Assembly (NCBI GenBank): GCA_013396655.1
Contig: WBMV01006286.1
Span: forward strand, 296,466 to 360,465
From: Campylorhamphus procurvoides
Taxonomy: Eukaryota > Chordata > Aves > Passeriformes > Dendrocolaptidae
Direction: 5' to 3'
Length of the DNA stretch: 64,000 bases
Shown here: positions 24,801-36,900 of the stretch, piece by piece
How positions within the stretch are numbered: position 1 is the first letter of the stretch
Layout of the letters: each line of letters begins with the position of its first letter
Translations under genes and position numbers: made by a program
The notes under the pieces: model-generated
Databases searched by the model: none
Seen by the model: only the letters and a program-made list of their open reading frames with translations
What the model was told of the DNA's origin: nothing

Positions 24801-27800
24801 TGTTTCCTCTAAACTGCAGCAGTCTGTGTTCACACAAAGGTGGCACAATGCTGTCTGTCCCATGTTCACTCTTCTCCAACCAGGGTTAATATTTTACTGA
24901 CAGAAAACAAAACATAAGTTATACTTCATTATTCAAGTCCTATTTCATTTAGAAAGCAATTACATGCAGGAATTAAAAGCATTTTTGGTAGTTTTTACCT
25001 TAAAGTCTATTGCTGTCCATAAAGATACATGACGTATAAAAGCATTGTCTAAACCCAGTATATCTCAAAGATGCTACACAAGAACAAGGAAATTTAAATT
25101 ACATTAAACTTCTCTGGAATAACACAGTTAAGACCCCCGCAGGCAGGATGCAGCCCTCCACATCACATCTAAGCTTGCTTGGGAAGAACTGGCTCTTTGA
25201 ACATGAGGATCTCCATAAACAACTGGGATGCCTGAGAGACAGTGATGTAATGGTCCCTCTGTCTGTCACCTGCAAAGCCACAGGACAGCAGACTTCAAAT
25301 GGAGGCAAAGAACACACAGTGGGCTTTGCAGGGTTCTCAAAATGTTATTGCACAGGGAAAGGGGGGAAAGTGCTGTAGGACTCACTACAGGTATTTACCA
25401 GCTTAAGTGTTAAACCTTTCCTTTCATAAAACAGGAAAACATATACTAAATAAATGTTTGACTCCAAGAATTTGAGTCATAAACAGTTATGTTTTTTCCA
25501 CACAGTAAATTTGCACAAGTGTACAGATTCAAAACCACTTGCAGCTGAATTAAGTGTAGAGCAGTGGCTAACACCCTCCTCCCAGTTATTCCCTGCACCC
25601 ATTTAGCCCTAAGATCAGTCTAGATGAAGAACTTGCATTAGAGCTACACTTTATCTGGACCTTCATGTTACAAAGAAAAGCCAGTGACTGTCTGGTGGCA
25701 CATTAATCTCAAGGATTTTACAGACTTTACTATATAAAATGTAACTTCTAATAAATATGCCTAAATCAAAGCCCAAAGGAGGAAAACCACAGCTCCCCAT
25801 TTATCACCACAACAGCTTGTCTAGGATTAACTGTCATGGCACTAATGAGATGTGTGAGGGAAAACAAAATCGCTATTCCTTTATTCTATCAGTACTTACT
25901 TGCTACAGGGCCCTGCGTGGTTCTGCTAAAGCAGAGAAAATCATTCAGTAAACAGCATTTTTTGGATTAAGTTTAGCTGAGGGACTAAATATCTGAGTCT
26001 AGAGACTATCAGTTTATCATAGAATTGAAAGATGCTTCAGATTTGGTGGTTTAAAAAACAAAGAAGTATATAAAATTAGGAAAGCAAGACAGGAAAGCAG
26101 ATAACGGGAAACTGAACAGGGGTAAATGAAGCATGAAGTGAAGCTATCCATCCTCAGAGATGGAAGCTACTGGAACAACTTGCGTATTTGTTGGTGGATA
26201 ATCTTAGAAATAAGTTCATGCCAGAAGGTTGTTCTAAAGTGATTTCACTCTAGCTCAGTTCAGCACAGTATGAGATGAGAAATCAACTAGAAAGCAACTA
26301 GCATGGTGGAGAAGATACAAACACAGAAACACACTGACTCATTTATCGTTAAACCTTCTGAAAAGAGGAAATTCACTTGGACATTAGGAAAAGTTTCTTC
26401 ATTGATAGGGTGGTCAGCCACTGGAAGAGGCTCCCCACAGAAGTGGTGACAGCACCAAGGCCGCCAGAGTTCAAGAAGCATCTGGACAATGCCTTGGCTT
26501 TATGGTTTCATTTTAGGTAATCCTGTGAGAATCAGGGACTTGGACTCAGTTAGCCATATGGGTGTCTTTCAACTTGAGACATTCTATGATTCTGTGTACA
26601 TCCCATCAGCTTCAAGGGTCTCAGAAAAAACTGTCTGTATTAGAAACACATCACCCCAACATTCTCATATAACAAAATACATAGGAAGGATGTAATTTCT
26701 TCCGCAGTTGTGTAAGAGGCCTCACTGACCTCAGTGGAGCTAGCAAAAATTAGGATTAGGATAGAATGAACAGATACTGGCAGATGAGAATCCACCTACC
26801 AAGAGAAACATTGAGAAGCCTGATTTGACTTGAAAGAGCAGTCTAGAAGCATGAAATAGCAGAGGTTTCTTTGTGGAATAAGCACTTACGCTTACTCTTT
26901 GAACACTGATTTCTACTGTTGCTGGCAGCAAAGCAGGAGTCATCAGTAGTTTCACTTTGTACATGCTTTTGCCTACTTCATTTAGGACGAAGGATGTTAG
27001 ACCCCTTCCTCTGACAGGGTCTCCATACCCAGGCTTTCTAGTGTGTGTGTTGCCATAGCAGACATTTCCTGTTCTGAGACAGAGCACATTATCTATAGCA
27101 CAGTCCCCCAGACGGACAGAACCAACATCAGGAAACCCTGCCTTTAAGACTGAAAACACTTCAGACATTAAAGGAAACCCTAAACTCTATAACAAGGCTT
27201 TCAGAGAAGGATGTTCTAGCCCTTTGGTCTTAAGGAGGAAGTTCCCTGTAGAAGTGTTTGGTAAATCTCTGAATATTGGCTAAAAAAAAAAGGGGGGGGG
27301 GGGCGGGGGAAGGAGACAAACTACACCCACTTCTGAAGGCAGCATTTTAATAGACTATCTTTGGGGAAGCATGCACATACTAAACATGCTTCAAAATATA
27401 AAACACAGGCAACATCAATCAACATCAGGTCTGTTTTAAGTCAAGCTCTGCAAATTTCCACACACTAAGTAGCATAATGAATCAGTTTGTTTCAATTACT
27501 CTACTTTGCAAGGTTTAACAAAATTGCAATGGAATATACTGAAGCCAACTCTTTTGTTCTTTAGTTTGCCCTTCTGGAAAAGGATAAGATCTTGAACAAA
27601 ATATCTAGAGCTCAAGTGCTGATGTAAGCAGACATACTTGATGTATGCTAAAGATAGACTCAGAAGGACCATAACTGTTCAATTCCCCTAAAAAGGAAAA
27701 GGTTATTCCAGACGCATCAGCAGGACCTGCCCTCCAGCAGAGTTCTACAATGTTATGGGTCACATGGCAGTGGTCAGACGGATCGAAAGCTGCCCACAGA

Positions 27801-27906
27801 GCCAAGCTCCACTTATACACAACCATATATGAGGGAGTTGTCTTTCTGGAACTGTGACTTGTCCTCATAGCAACCTGTATGGGTGTTTTAGGCAAACTGC
27901 AAAAGG

Positions 27907-27942
<36 letters not shown>

Positions 27943-30900
27943 ACCAAAAAAAAAAAATTAAAAACAAAACCAAAAAACCCCAAAGAAGATTGCGTTCCAT
28001 TGTATGGTGCAGAGGCATTCACAGACCCCAATTCGTTATTGTAGAGGAGCACTAGCTACCAAACCATTAAACCCATCCAAATCATTCTAAGAAATCTTTG
28101 CACCTGGTGCAGTTCCTATGGTTCAATGGAGATACTAAAAGAACTAAGACTGAAAAATTGCAAGAGTTCTTGTAACAGTGAAGCAATGTGACAGTCACTG
28201 AAAACTTGCCTGCTTTTCTTTCTAGTTATTAAGAAGTAGCAAACTAAGTGAATTAAAACATGGAAAACATTTTGATACCACTCCATCAAAGGATTCAGTA
28301 GAGAACAAAACAAGACCCACACTTACATGCAGCTTCATCCACTGACAATTCACTCGCAAGAATCCCACCAATTTTACTGAAAGATGGCATCTGTATACCA
28401 TACTTCTCTAGCTCCTTTCGCATGTTGCTGATTTCTTCCTCTATTCACATACACACAAAGAAATATAATCAGAACAAAAGCATAAGAATTTCATTGTGTA
28501 TCACACAACACCTACAAACATGGGTGCAATTTGTGTGCTCAGGGCTTATCAGTTTTCATCCCCATTTTGAAGGAATCTAAGATATGACAATTATTCCATG
28601 CAAACTCACTCCCTTCTGTCCTTCATAGACTGACATTCATTAAAAATAGCAGCCTCCCACCTGTTTAATTAGGATGTGTTTGGAACAATGTTGTTGGAGG
28701 AGAAGAAGCATAGTAGAAAATATGTACAATGTTAGCAGATTTATAGAGTGAAAAGAACATGTAACATATGATTAGAAAAACAGTTTTTTACCTGTGAAGT
28801 CTACTTTTCCCAGAAGGTCCTGGATCTGTGGAGCTAATCCTAGTTTGAAGAGATATAAACTGCAAAGAAGAAAATAAGAATTTGAAGTGCGTGCGGTTGA
28901 GGTGTTTGTTTTCGTAAAAGAGAAAAGCACTTTTAGGAAACTTGTCCCTTAAACCTTGACTTTCTTCAGCCATTATAGAATACATTATCTGCAATTTTCT
29001 TTATTCTGCATTTTTAAGTCTTACAGAAAGAGAAATCTTTTTTATTTCCAAGCAGCATCTCTAAGAGAGAGACAGTGTCAATATCTTAGATCACAGAGGA
29101 TGTGAAAACAAGTACAAAACATTAGTGAAAGAGTTAAATGCAAAAAGCTAGGATTGGGAGATAACCAAGATGAGAATGCACTTCAGTATAGTATAGCAGA
29201 GTATAGTTTAGGACCTTTGTGCTGTTTTGACTTGTGTTATTACATCCCTCTAATTAATAGCCAAAGACACTGACACCCTTCTTATTAAGTGTAGAGAAAC
29301 AACGACCTCTAAGTCTATCCAAGACCATCTCAAATATATTTGTGTCATTAACTATCTAACTTTTGGAAAATGAAGGGTGCTTAATTTAAAGAGCTATCTA
29401 ATATTTTTGTTTCAATATAGCATGAGAAATACTTGCACTCATTATTCTTAGAGGTCAGGGGTGCTATCTGAAAAAACAGCCAAGTAGATACATATTTTCT
29501 CAATATCTTTGAAACACAAGGCTTCTTTTTATATGAACATTAGGTTTTTGTAGATAGTTTATCACTGAAACATGATAAACAAATGAGTTTATCAAGAAAG
29601 GATCAAAAATTATAGATTTTAAAAGCAAGACTTAAATAATGTATTTCTCCAAATGGATTGTTTTCCACCTTCCTTTTAACTTCAGCCCAGGTTCGTTCAT
29701 TGCAAATGTTCATCGTGGTTTAGGGTTTTGGTTTCTAGAAGATCACAGTTCCCTTTTGTGTTTTGTTGCAGAGGGATTTTTTTGCTCCTAGCAACTCATA
29801 GGATGATATTTCAAAGCAAATATTTGTAGCTGCTGTATTTATTTCAGAGCACAGAGAATCAGCACTTATCTTCCATGCTACCACAGCTACTCCTCTGCCG
29901 TGTCACAATCTGGATGAACACAACAGATCTCAGGCTGACACTCCTTTGCAGCCTCTCAAAATCATTGCTGCTGCCATTCTCATCTTTCAAAGCTGTCTAA
30001 AATGCAAGGTAGTTATTACAGGAAGAAAACCTCACATAACTATATTAATGAGCCAGGTTTCTCTGTTACCCTGATCTGCTTCCATGTCTTTCCTGGTGGA
30101 AAGAGATTTTGATCTAAGTTTGAAACAGAGACACAATCTGGCTAAAGCCCTGGGTGTCATATGAACAGTTATGGACATCAGCAGCATTTCAGGGCTGCGC
30201 TGGTTCGTTTTTCGGGTCAAAAAAAAAAAAAAGAAGAAGAAACAGTGTTACAAACATTAGAGAGCTGATTTTTTGCTGTTTAGCACTTCCAGGAGGATAT
30301 TGAGCCATGTGTGATATTTCCTATCCTCCTTTGGTTTGGGTAAACTTATTAATCAACCACCAGATGGTGCTGAAAATGTGTTTTGCATCTTGCAGGGTAC
30401 ATGAAGACACTTCTCTTCTGGTTTAAGCTGTCATTTCACTTGAAACAGCTTGCCTAATGCTTTTATAGTGTAACTCTAACCTCAGGGAACCCATATAAAG
30501 TCAAAAGCAGGGGATGTTATGGTTAAGAAAGGTGGATATGAGGCATTAGGAACAAGATAGAAACAAAGGGCAAAGAGCAGTTCCCAGGTGGCACTCCCTT
30601 TAATATGAAGCATCACCCTCACAGAACTGTAGCTCACATCAGGCAGAGATTCCTAGGTATTTTTAACATACCATAAAAAATCAGATATTAAAATAGTGTG
30701 CTTTTTCTTTTAAAGCATGCTTGTTATTCTACTGTTTCCTAAGAAGACAATGCTTTGAAGCTCACCAGCTCCAGAGGCGTAGTAGCAGTGAGCTGCTTGC
30801 AAAGAATTTGAAAACTTAATTTTCCAGGAAAAAAAAAAAGAAAGTATCTCTAAGTACTGTTATTTATGAACAAGAATCACTGTTAGCACCTGAATTTAAA

Positions 30901-33900
30901 TGAAGCCATTCTGAACTTCATTAAGTCCTGAAACAAATACAAAACAGCCTTCACAAGAAAAAGTGGTGCAAGAAATGAAACAGGTTTCATTTTATATTTT
31001 TTAAGCTGAGCTTTCAGTATTGGTGTTACAACAAGAGAAAAGCAGAAGGTATTCATATTCAACAGGAGTCTAGAAACACTCCTTCCTGGCCAGAGCAATG
31101 CTGTATTGGACAGCACAAGTCATCCCACATGCTGTAAGTGAAACAGTTTTCACTTCAGACTTGAAACACGACATATCCTAAAAATATGTTTAAACTATTA
31201 TGCTTAGAGTAATTGTCTATCTTCAGCCCCTCTAGCAGCTCAAAGATCAGCAAAACACTAAATTACCAGTGACTTTCCCTGCAAAATGTTAGTATTTCAG
31301 ATGACAAATAGGCCTTTTAGATTCAATTTTTTACTCTCTATTACCTTCAGTTAAGGCTGTTTCATGCCTCTTAAGGGGTTATTTAGAAATGGTCTTATCA
31401 ATTTCAAACACTTAAGTTATGGACAATGACTGTGCATACATGCATTCATGTAGGAAAACTCTAAAGTAAAAATGGCTTCAGAATTTCTAAGAATGAGAAG
31501 AAAATACCTCATTTTTATTTTCATAGCTTTGTTGGAAAGCTAAAGAATCATGTTGCTTCAGAGTAATGACTTCATAGCAACTAAGAAAGAATAGGAAATA
31601 GATCAACTCCTCACCTCTCAGAGAAAGTGCTTTCCCAGTTACAAGCCTTTGAAAATTTAGCATCTGCTGCAAGATGCATCAGAATTCAGCATTTAAGCCC
31701 AATAGTGATTCTTTATATAGTGGTCATGTGCATCTGTACTACCACTGCAAAGGTGAAAATCCTGCTTGCAATTGCCGTTTCTCAAAGCTGAGTTGTGGGA
31801 CCCTGAGAACAATAGGGACATGGACCTTTCCAGGGCCAGCAAACCATGTAGTGATTCTTTGGAGACGATGCTGTGACAAACCCAGAAAATAGAGCCGAGG
31901 GATATGTATATAGTGTGTAGATGAGGGGACAGACACCAGCAGATTGGTACTTACAACATCAGCAGAAGGGGAACAGAACTAGACTCCTACAGCTCAGCAT
32001 TCCTCTGATGCCAACCCAACTAAGAACACTGCTGGCCAAACAAAGTGCCGTGTCCTTAATTCTATTGTTTCCCAGACAGCTTTCAATGTAGTCTGTGCGC
32101 CATTAAGTACTGACATCAGAGTTTGATTTGAAAGACTCCAGTGAAGGACTTATGGCATGCATTGTAGGAAAAGTTATGAAAATAAGTGACACACAAGCAC
32201 TGTTTCTTCTATTATTGCATTCTGCATCACATGCAGGGACAGAGGCCTACAATCTCACAGGAAAGCATCATAAATGAAAGCATTCCAGGCCTATTTAGTG
32301 TGGCACGACACATTCGATATAAAGTCCTTTTCTAAAATAATAGCACTGAAATGAAAAAAACACCTAAAATTAGTAAGTGCAGAGTTAAAGCTTTGTGTTG
32401 ATATGCAGCAAGGAAAAGTAATTTAAACAAGACAAACTTGGAAGTGAAAGCCAAGAAAGCAGAGACTGGTTCTGATACTGGCATAAATCCTGGCGTATGT
32501 AAGGATGGAGAAAGGAAAACTTCTACCAAAGATCAATCCGTATAAAACTCACTTCAAGATAAAAGTGTTATTGCCATTGCAGAGATAAGAAAAATACTAA
32601 GAAAGTATTGATGGTGGTGTTGTTTATGCAGCATTCAAATCCACTGATAATGTCCTCCACACATGGGGACGCAAATATTGGAAGAATTGAATATGGTATT
32701 CCACCTCCTGCAAAAGTTTGAGCTGGCCCATAACATGACTGTGGGGGCACACAGCCTACAGTGTCAGCTGGTTATAATGTTATAGCCCCACGCATCCTCT
32801 TTAGAAAATCAAGCTTACACAAGACACGTGCTGTCAGAACAGACTGCACTACTGAGTTACAGGCAAGAACCACCTTCAAATAGTCCTGGTGACACCTGGT
32901 TAATATTACACCAGGTACAATAACTTCAAGGGGCAACGCTTGCCAAAGAGGACAAAAAATACTGGGCTGTCAATTGTGAACGCCTAGCACGTAAAGGAAA
33001 GCAACGAACTTCAGTGGTAAGTCCTAGTTATTGGCAGTGAGTGCACTTCTGAGAGTGCAAGAGGGGGCACATGATTTCAAGGATTAGCCCTAAAAAAGTT
33101 TCCATAAAACATGTACTGAGTAGTTTCTGACTGGTAGCTCTGAAGCAGCTGATGTTCCTTTGAACACCATTAGAAACACTGAAGAGAATTTGCAGGGAAA
33201 GTTAATTATGTTTTCTGAAAGCTTAGTTGCAAGAAAGTAATTAAATGAGAAGGCCTCCATGTGCAGGAAATGAACTAGGAACCACAAGAGGGTGGATGGA
33301 GCTGTCTGCCGAGGCCACTGTCCCTCACACCAGGAACAGCACACAGCAGATGTTTTCGTGCTGAACACCAAGTAAATCATTAAGGCAGGACATCAAAAAT
33401 CTTTATATCTTCAATTGTGGTCAAAGCCTCTCTGACTTTACTTTCAAAATCAAGCTGCTCAGAATTCTGAAGTCTCAAGAACTGTTACTTTTTACGTGAA
33501 TTACCTCAGAATATAGTAATTATTTGCTTCACTTTTGGGGCAGAAAGAGATCAGCACATCATCATTTTCACTATAATTAGCACTTCTGCACCATGGTTAT
33601 ACTAATATTTTGCTAAGTTTCTGTTCAGTTATTTGATTTCTGTTGCAGTATGTATTTTGAAATCATATGTGTACTTTGTGAGGGGGTGTACTAGTGAGAA
33701 AGGGATGTCTGTGCTAAATTCAGTAGTCCTTAATTTCCATTTCAAAAGTAATTGGGGCAGTAGTCCTGACAAAGTTCAAGTTTTGTCCCCAACTTAAAAT
33801 TAAGGAACTTGCAAATTCTGACAGATTTTGACATACCGGTTGCCCTAAAGCCATTTCAAGACTTACACTCCCAGCTTTGGCAGCTGCTATGACTTTTATT

Positions 33901-36900
33901 CCCACCACAGTTACCTTAGAGCGTGAATGCAGTATATCATTCTAGGGATGTTTTTTCTATCATAGACATCTGTGGTTTCTGGATAAAAGATCTAAAAAGC
34001 AAAGAGAACACAGTTAAAGAAGGCAGCTTATTACTGAACAGAAAAGTTTACTCTGTTTAACCATACCTTAAACTTTGAGAATTTCAGTTGTTACTTCTAT
34101 ACAGTTATGAATCAAGTCTCTTCTGATGTTATTTTAACTTTATCAGTTGTTTTCAATGGGAAGAATTTAATAAAGCATAAAAGCTACTTAATAAGAAGGG
34201 GGGGACGGGGAGAGAAAGATAAGTAGACAGCATTTCAACAAGATTTTTAGAAAAGGTCCTTTGGCATAAGCTCAGCCACTAGTACTTGTCCTCCTACAGA
34301 CACCCAAAACCTGGAATGCAGTTACAATTTGCAAAGCCTCATTGCAAACCAAACCTATCACATATGATTTAAAAGTGCATAATTCTTATTGCCAGCACCC
34401 TGAACCTTGTGAATACATAATTTACAAAGATATTTACAGAAAGGAATATTAAGCAATTTAGCCAAGAAGTCACATCATAAGTTCCAATTCTGGTTCTACC
34501 ACTAATTTGTTCCTGGCCTTGGTCCCAGTCACTAAACACAGTTTCTCCACAGAAATATAATAAAAGACTTAGTTAACCGTGAGAGCTGGCAGCATGCTTC
34601 CAGCCCAGGCTGAGCTCTTGGGGCTGCACTGTCCCATGGTTAATAGGACAAGACTGAGCAAGTTAGGAGCACAGTGCCCTCTTCATCATTTGCTCAAAAC
34701 AGCTTTGTGAGGGAGAATTGAGAAAGCTTTTGGCCATGACTGTCCTCTGCAACAGAAACATAATCTGTCAGAGGAGGGATGACAGGGTGGAAATCAGCCA
34801 GCTGAACTGAGGACACAAGGACTCAACTGAGAAAAAAAATCCTGACCTTGGAAAGGCAGGACCCTTCCTGTCTCCATGGCATTTTTAAGGCAGCCATGGG
34901 CACTCTTTTCTTCTTATGGGCACCTGCACTAAGTCTGCCTACAGTGGCTGGCCATTAGTCCATGTAGTCCTTGAGCAGCTGCCTGAGCATCCCCACTGTG
35001 CCCAACCACAGTGCATCAGGCAGCACCATGGCTGCTGTCAGCCAGGCACCCTGGGGTGGCTGCTGGGCAGCCTGTGCAAGGAGGTGCTCACCCCAGGCTT
35101 GTGTGTGGGCACCAAAATGTCCAAAAAAGCAGCATAGGTGTTTCCGCACAGCCCTTCCTTGAAGGATTTTCATCCAAAATAGACTCACTGGTGCCCAGAA
35201 ACAGCAGCAGAGGGGGAGGATGACAAGTGAAGACCCCGTAAGGAGGAAGATAAACATAAGAGGTGACCCAAGAAAGCAGCTGGTGGAAGGAGAGCAGCAG
35301 CACAGTCACGCAGATGCACTGGAGGGTGCAAGAACAGTCTGGAAACAGGGTAGAAGCAGAGAAACTGGGACGTACATTAAGAGGAAGAGGCAGCAAGAGA
35401 CACGATGTGAAGAGGTAACCTAAAGGAAGCAAATATTTAAGTTTTCTGGTTTAAATCACATTCCTTTCAGGCCCCCACAGACACTGCACTAGCAATAATG
35501 TTTAGCCAGAAAACTGCTAGTGTCCCATTTGTCTTCACACAGGGGAAGCACCCTGAGCATTTCCACCCACAGCATTCCTCCACAACAGCCTCAGCCCACA
35601 CACACCGGCAGCAGCAACACAGAACTGGCACTCCCACTGCTTTCCACACTTCCTTCTCTTCAGATTTGCTCTCTGAATCACCCCTTCCCTGATGATTTAT
35701 ACTAAGGAAGTGTTTATGCTCAAGCAAATGAAAAGAGATCTCAGTGAGCCAACGACTTGAGCCACTTTCTTTGCTAAAATTTGAAGGCTTACCTTAGGCA
35801 GACCAATGGACTCCATTGCTCTTAACCACTGCACAGTGTTGTCAGTGTGCCGAAAATGAAGGCCAGATCTCTGTTGAAAACATAGAAGGAGAAGATTATG
35901 AAAATCACATTAGGAAAATTCTCTAGTTATTGATCCTCCTGTTGTTTCCCAGTTTTATATCCTGAAGCTTGAGTTCAAGGAATCTTCCCGTGTTTGAACC
36001 TGGAGACCAAAGTGTAATAGCACCATTCCTGCTAAGGAAGCATCTAACACATCAACATGTACCCCACATTGAGTCCAGCTCGTTCTTTCATGTTATGTAA
36101 GCCAGATTTGTATCCATCAGGGTGGACTGTGATTGAAGTGGAAATTTGTATATTCCTTCAGTAGTTGTTTGAGCTTCAGGAGTAGAGGCTGGATGTCAAA
36201 TACCAGGAACCAAAACACAGAAGTGGTAACACAGCTCAGGCACTGTTAGGAAGGAGAACCTATAAGGTGGTCTTAGTCTTCAGTTCTACCTGACTGACCC
36301 TCCCTATATCCTATTCAAGCAGCATAGAGCAAAGTGGGAGAGTATTTTTTTTTAATTAATATTTTCTTTTACAGTAAAGGGAGAAAAGAAGCCTGAACTC
36401 AAATTTTTGAGATTTTCAAGAGAAGCATTTAAATACAACCAGAATTCTTAATCAGATCTGTTAATCATATGGGACCTGGGCAATTTCTTAACTCTCAAAA
36501 GCCAGTTATTACACCTTAAAAATGTCCACTTCAAATTTTTTATGCCCACTCTACATGTTGAAATAATGCATGCCATAGTGGAACTACTGTGTATGAATGT
36601 ATATATTTCTATATCAAGGATCTTGGCAATAACAAAAGGCTTATACAGGTAACAAGCTACGCTCAATTACTATGAGCTTGTTTTTCGCTTTTCAGTATTA
36701 AAGTTGATAAAATAAGCACACAGACCTGATGACAGATAATTTTATAAATGGTAAATCTCATATTCTTCCTGGAGCTAGAAGTGTAATTCATTTAGCTTTA
36801 AAAATCTGAAGTGACACCAACACAGTTTTAATAAGGGTAAAATATTTCTAAGTTATCATGTTGGCTTCTTACTGCTGTGAGTCTTCCATCTAGTCCCGAC

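Larger units (their letters stand above)
24665..28326 (-). other. IQGAP2 intron with CR1, microsatellite and unexplained ORF
   Basis: This 3.7-kb intron holds a CR1 3' fragment (26350-26597), a G-rich run (27282-27309) and a (TG)n tract (27909-27939). A 142-codon minus-strand open frame at 26740-27168 has no similarity I recognise. Confidence 0.8.

Noticed and set aside
26287..26481. 64-codon minus-strand frame
   Set aside because: It is antisense to the CR1 fragment.
31010..31050. Minus-strand EYEYL-like sequence as a candidate for the missing AYEYLCHLEEAKR exon
   Set aside because: The surrounding residues do not match, it lies downstream of the CH exon in transcript order, and splice sites are lacking.
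34955..35432. Cluster of six overlapping open frames on both strands
   Set aside because: The region is G+C-rich with few stops. No frame shows a domain or similarity, and the frames overlap each other.
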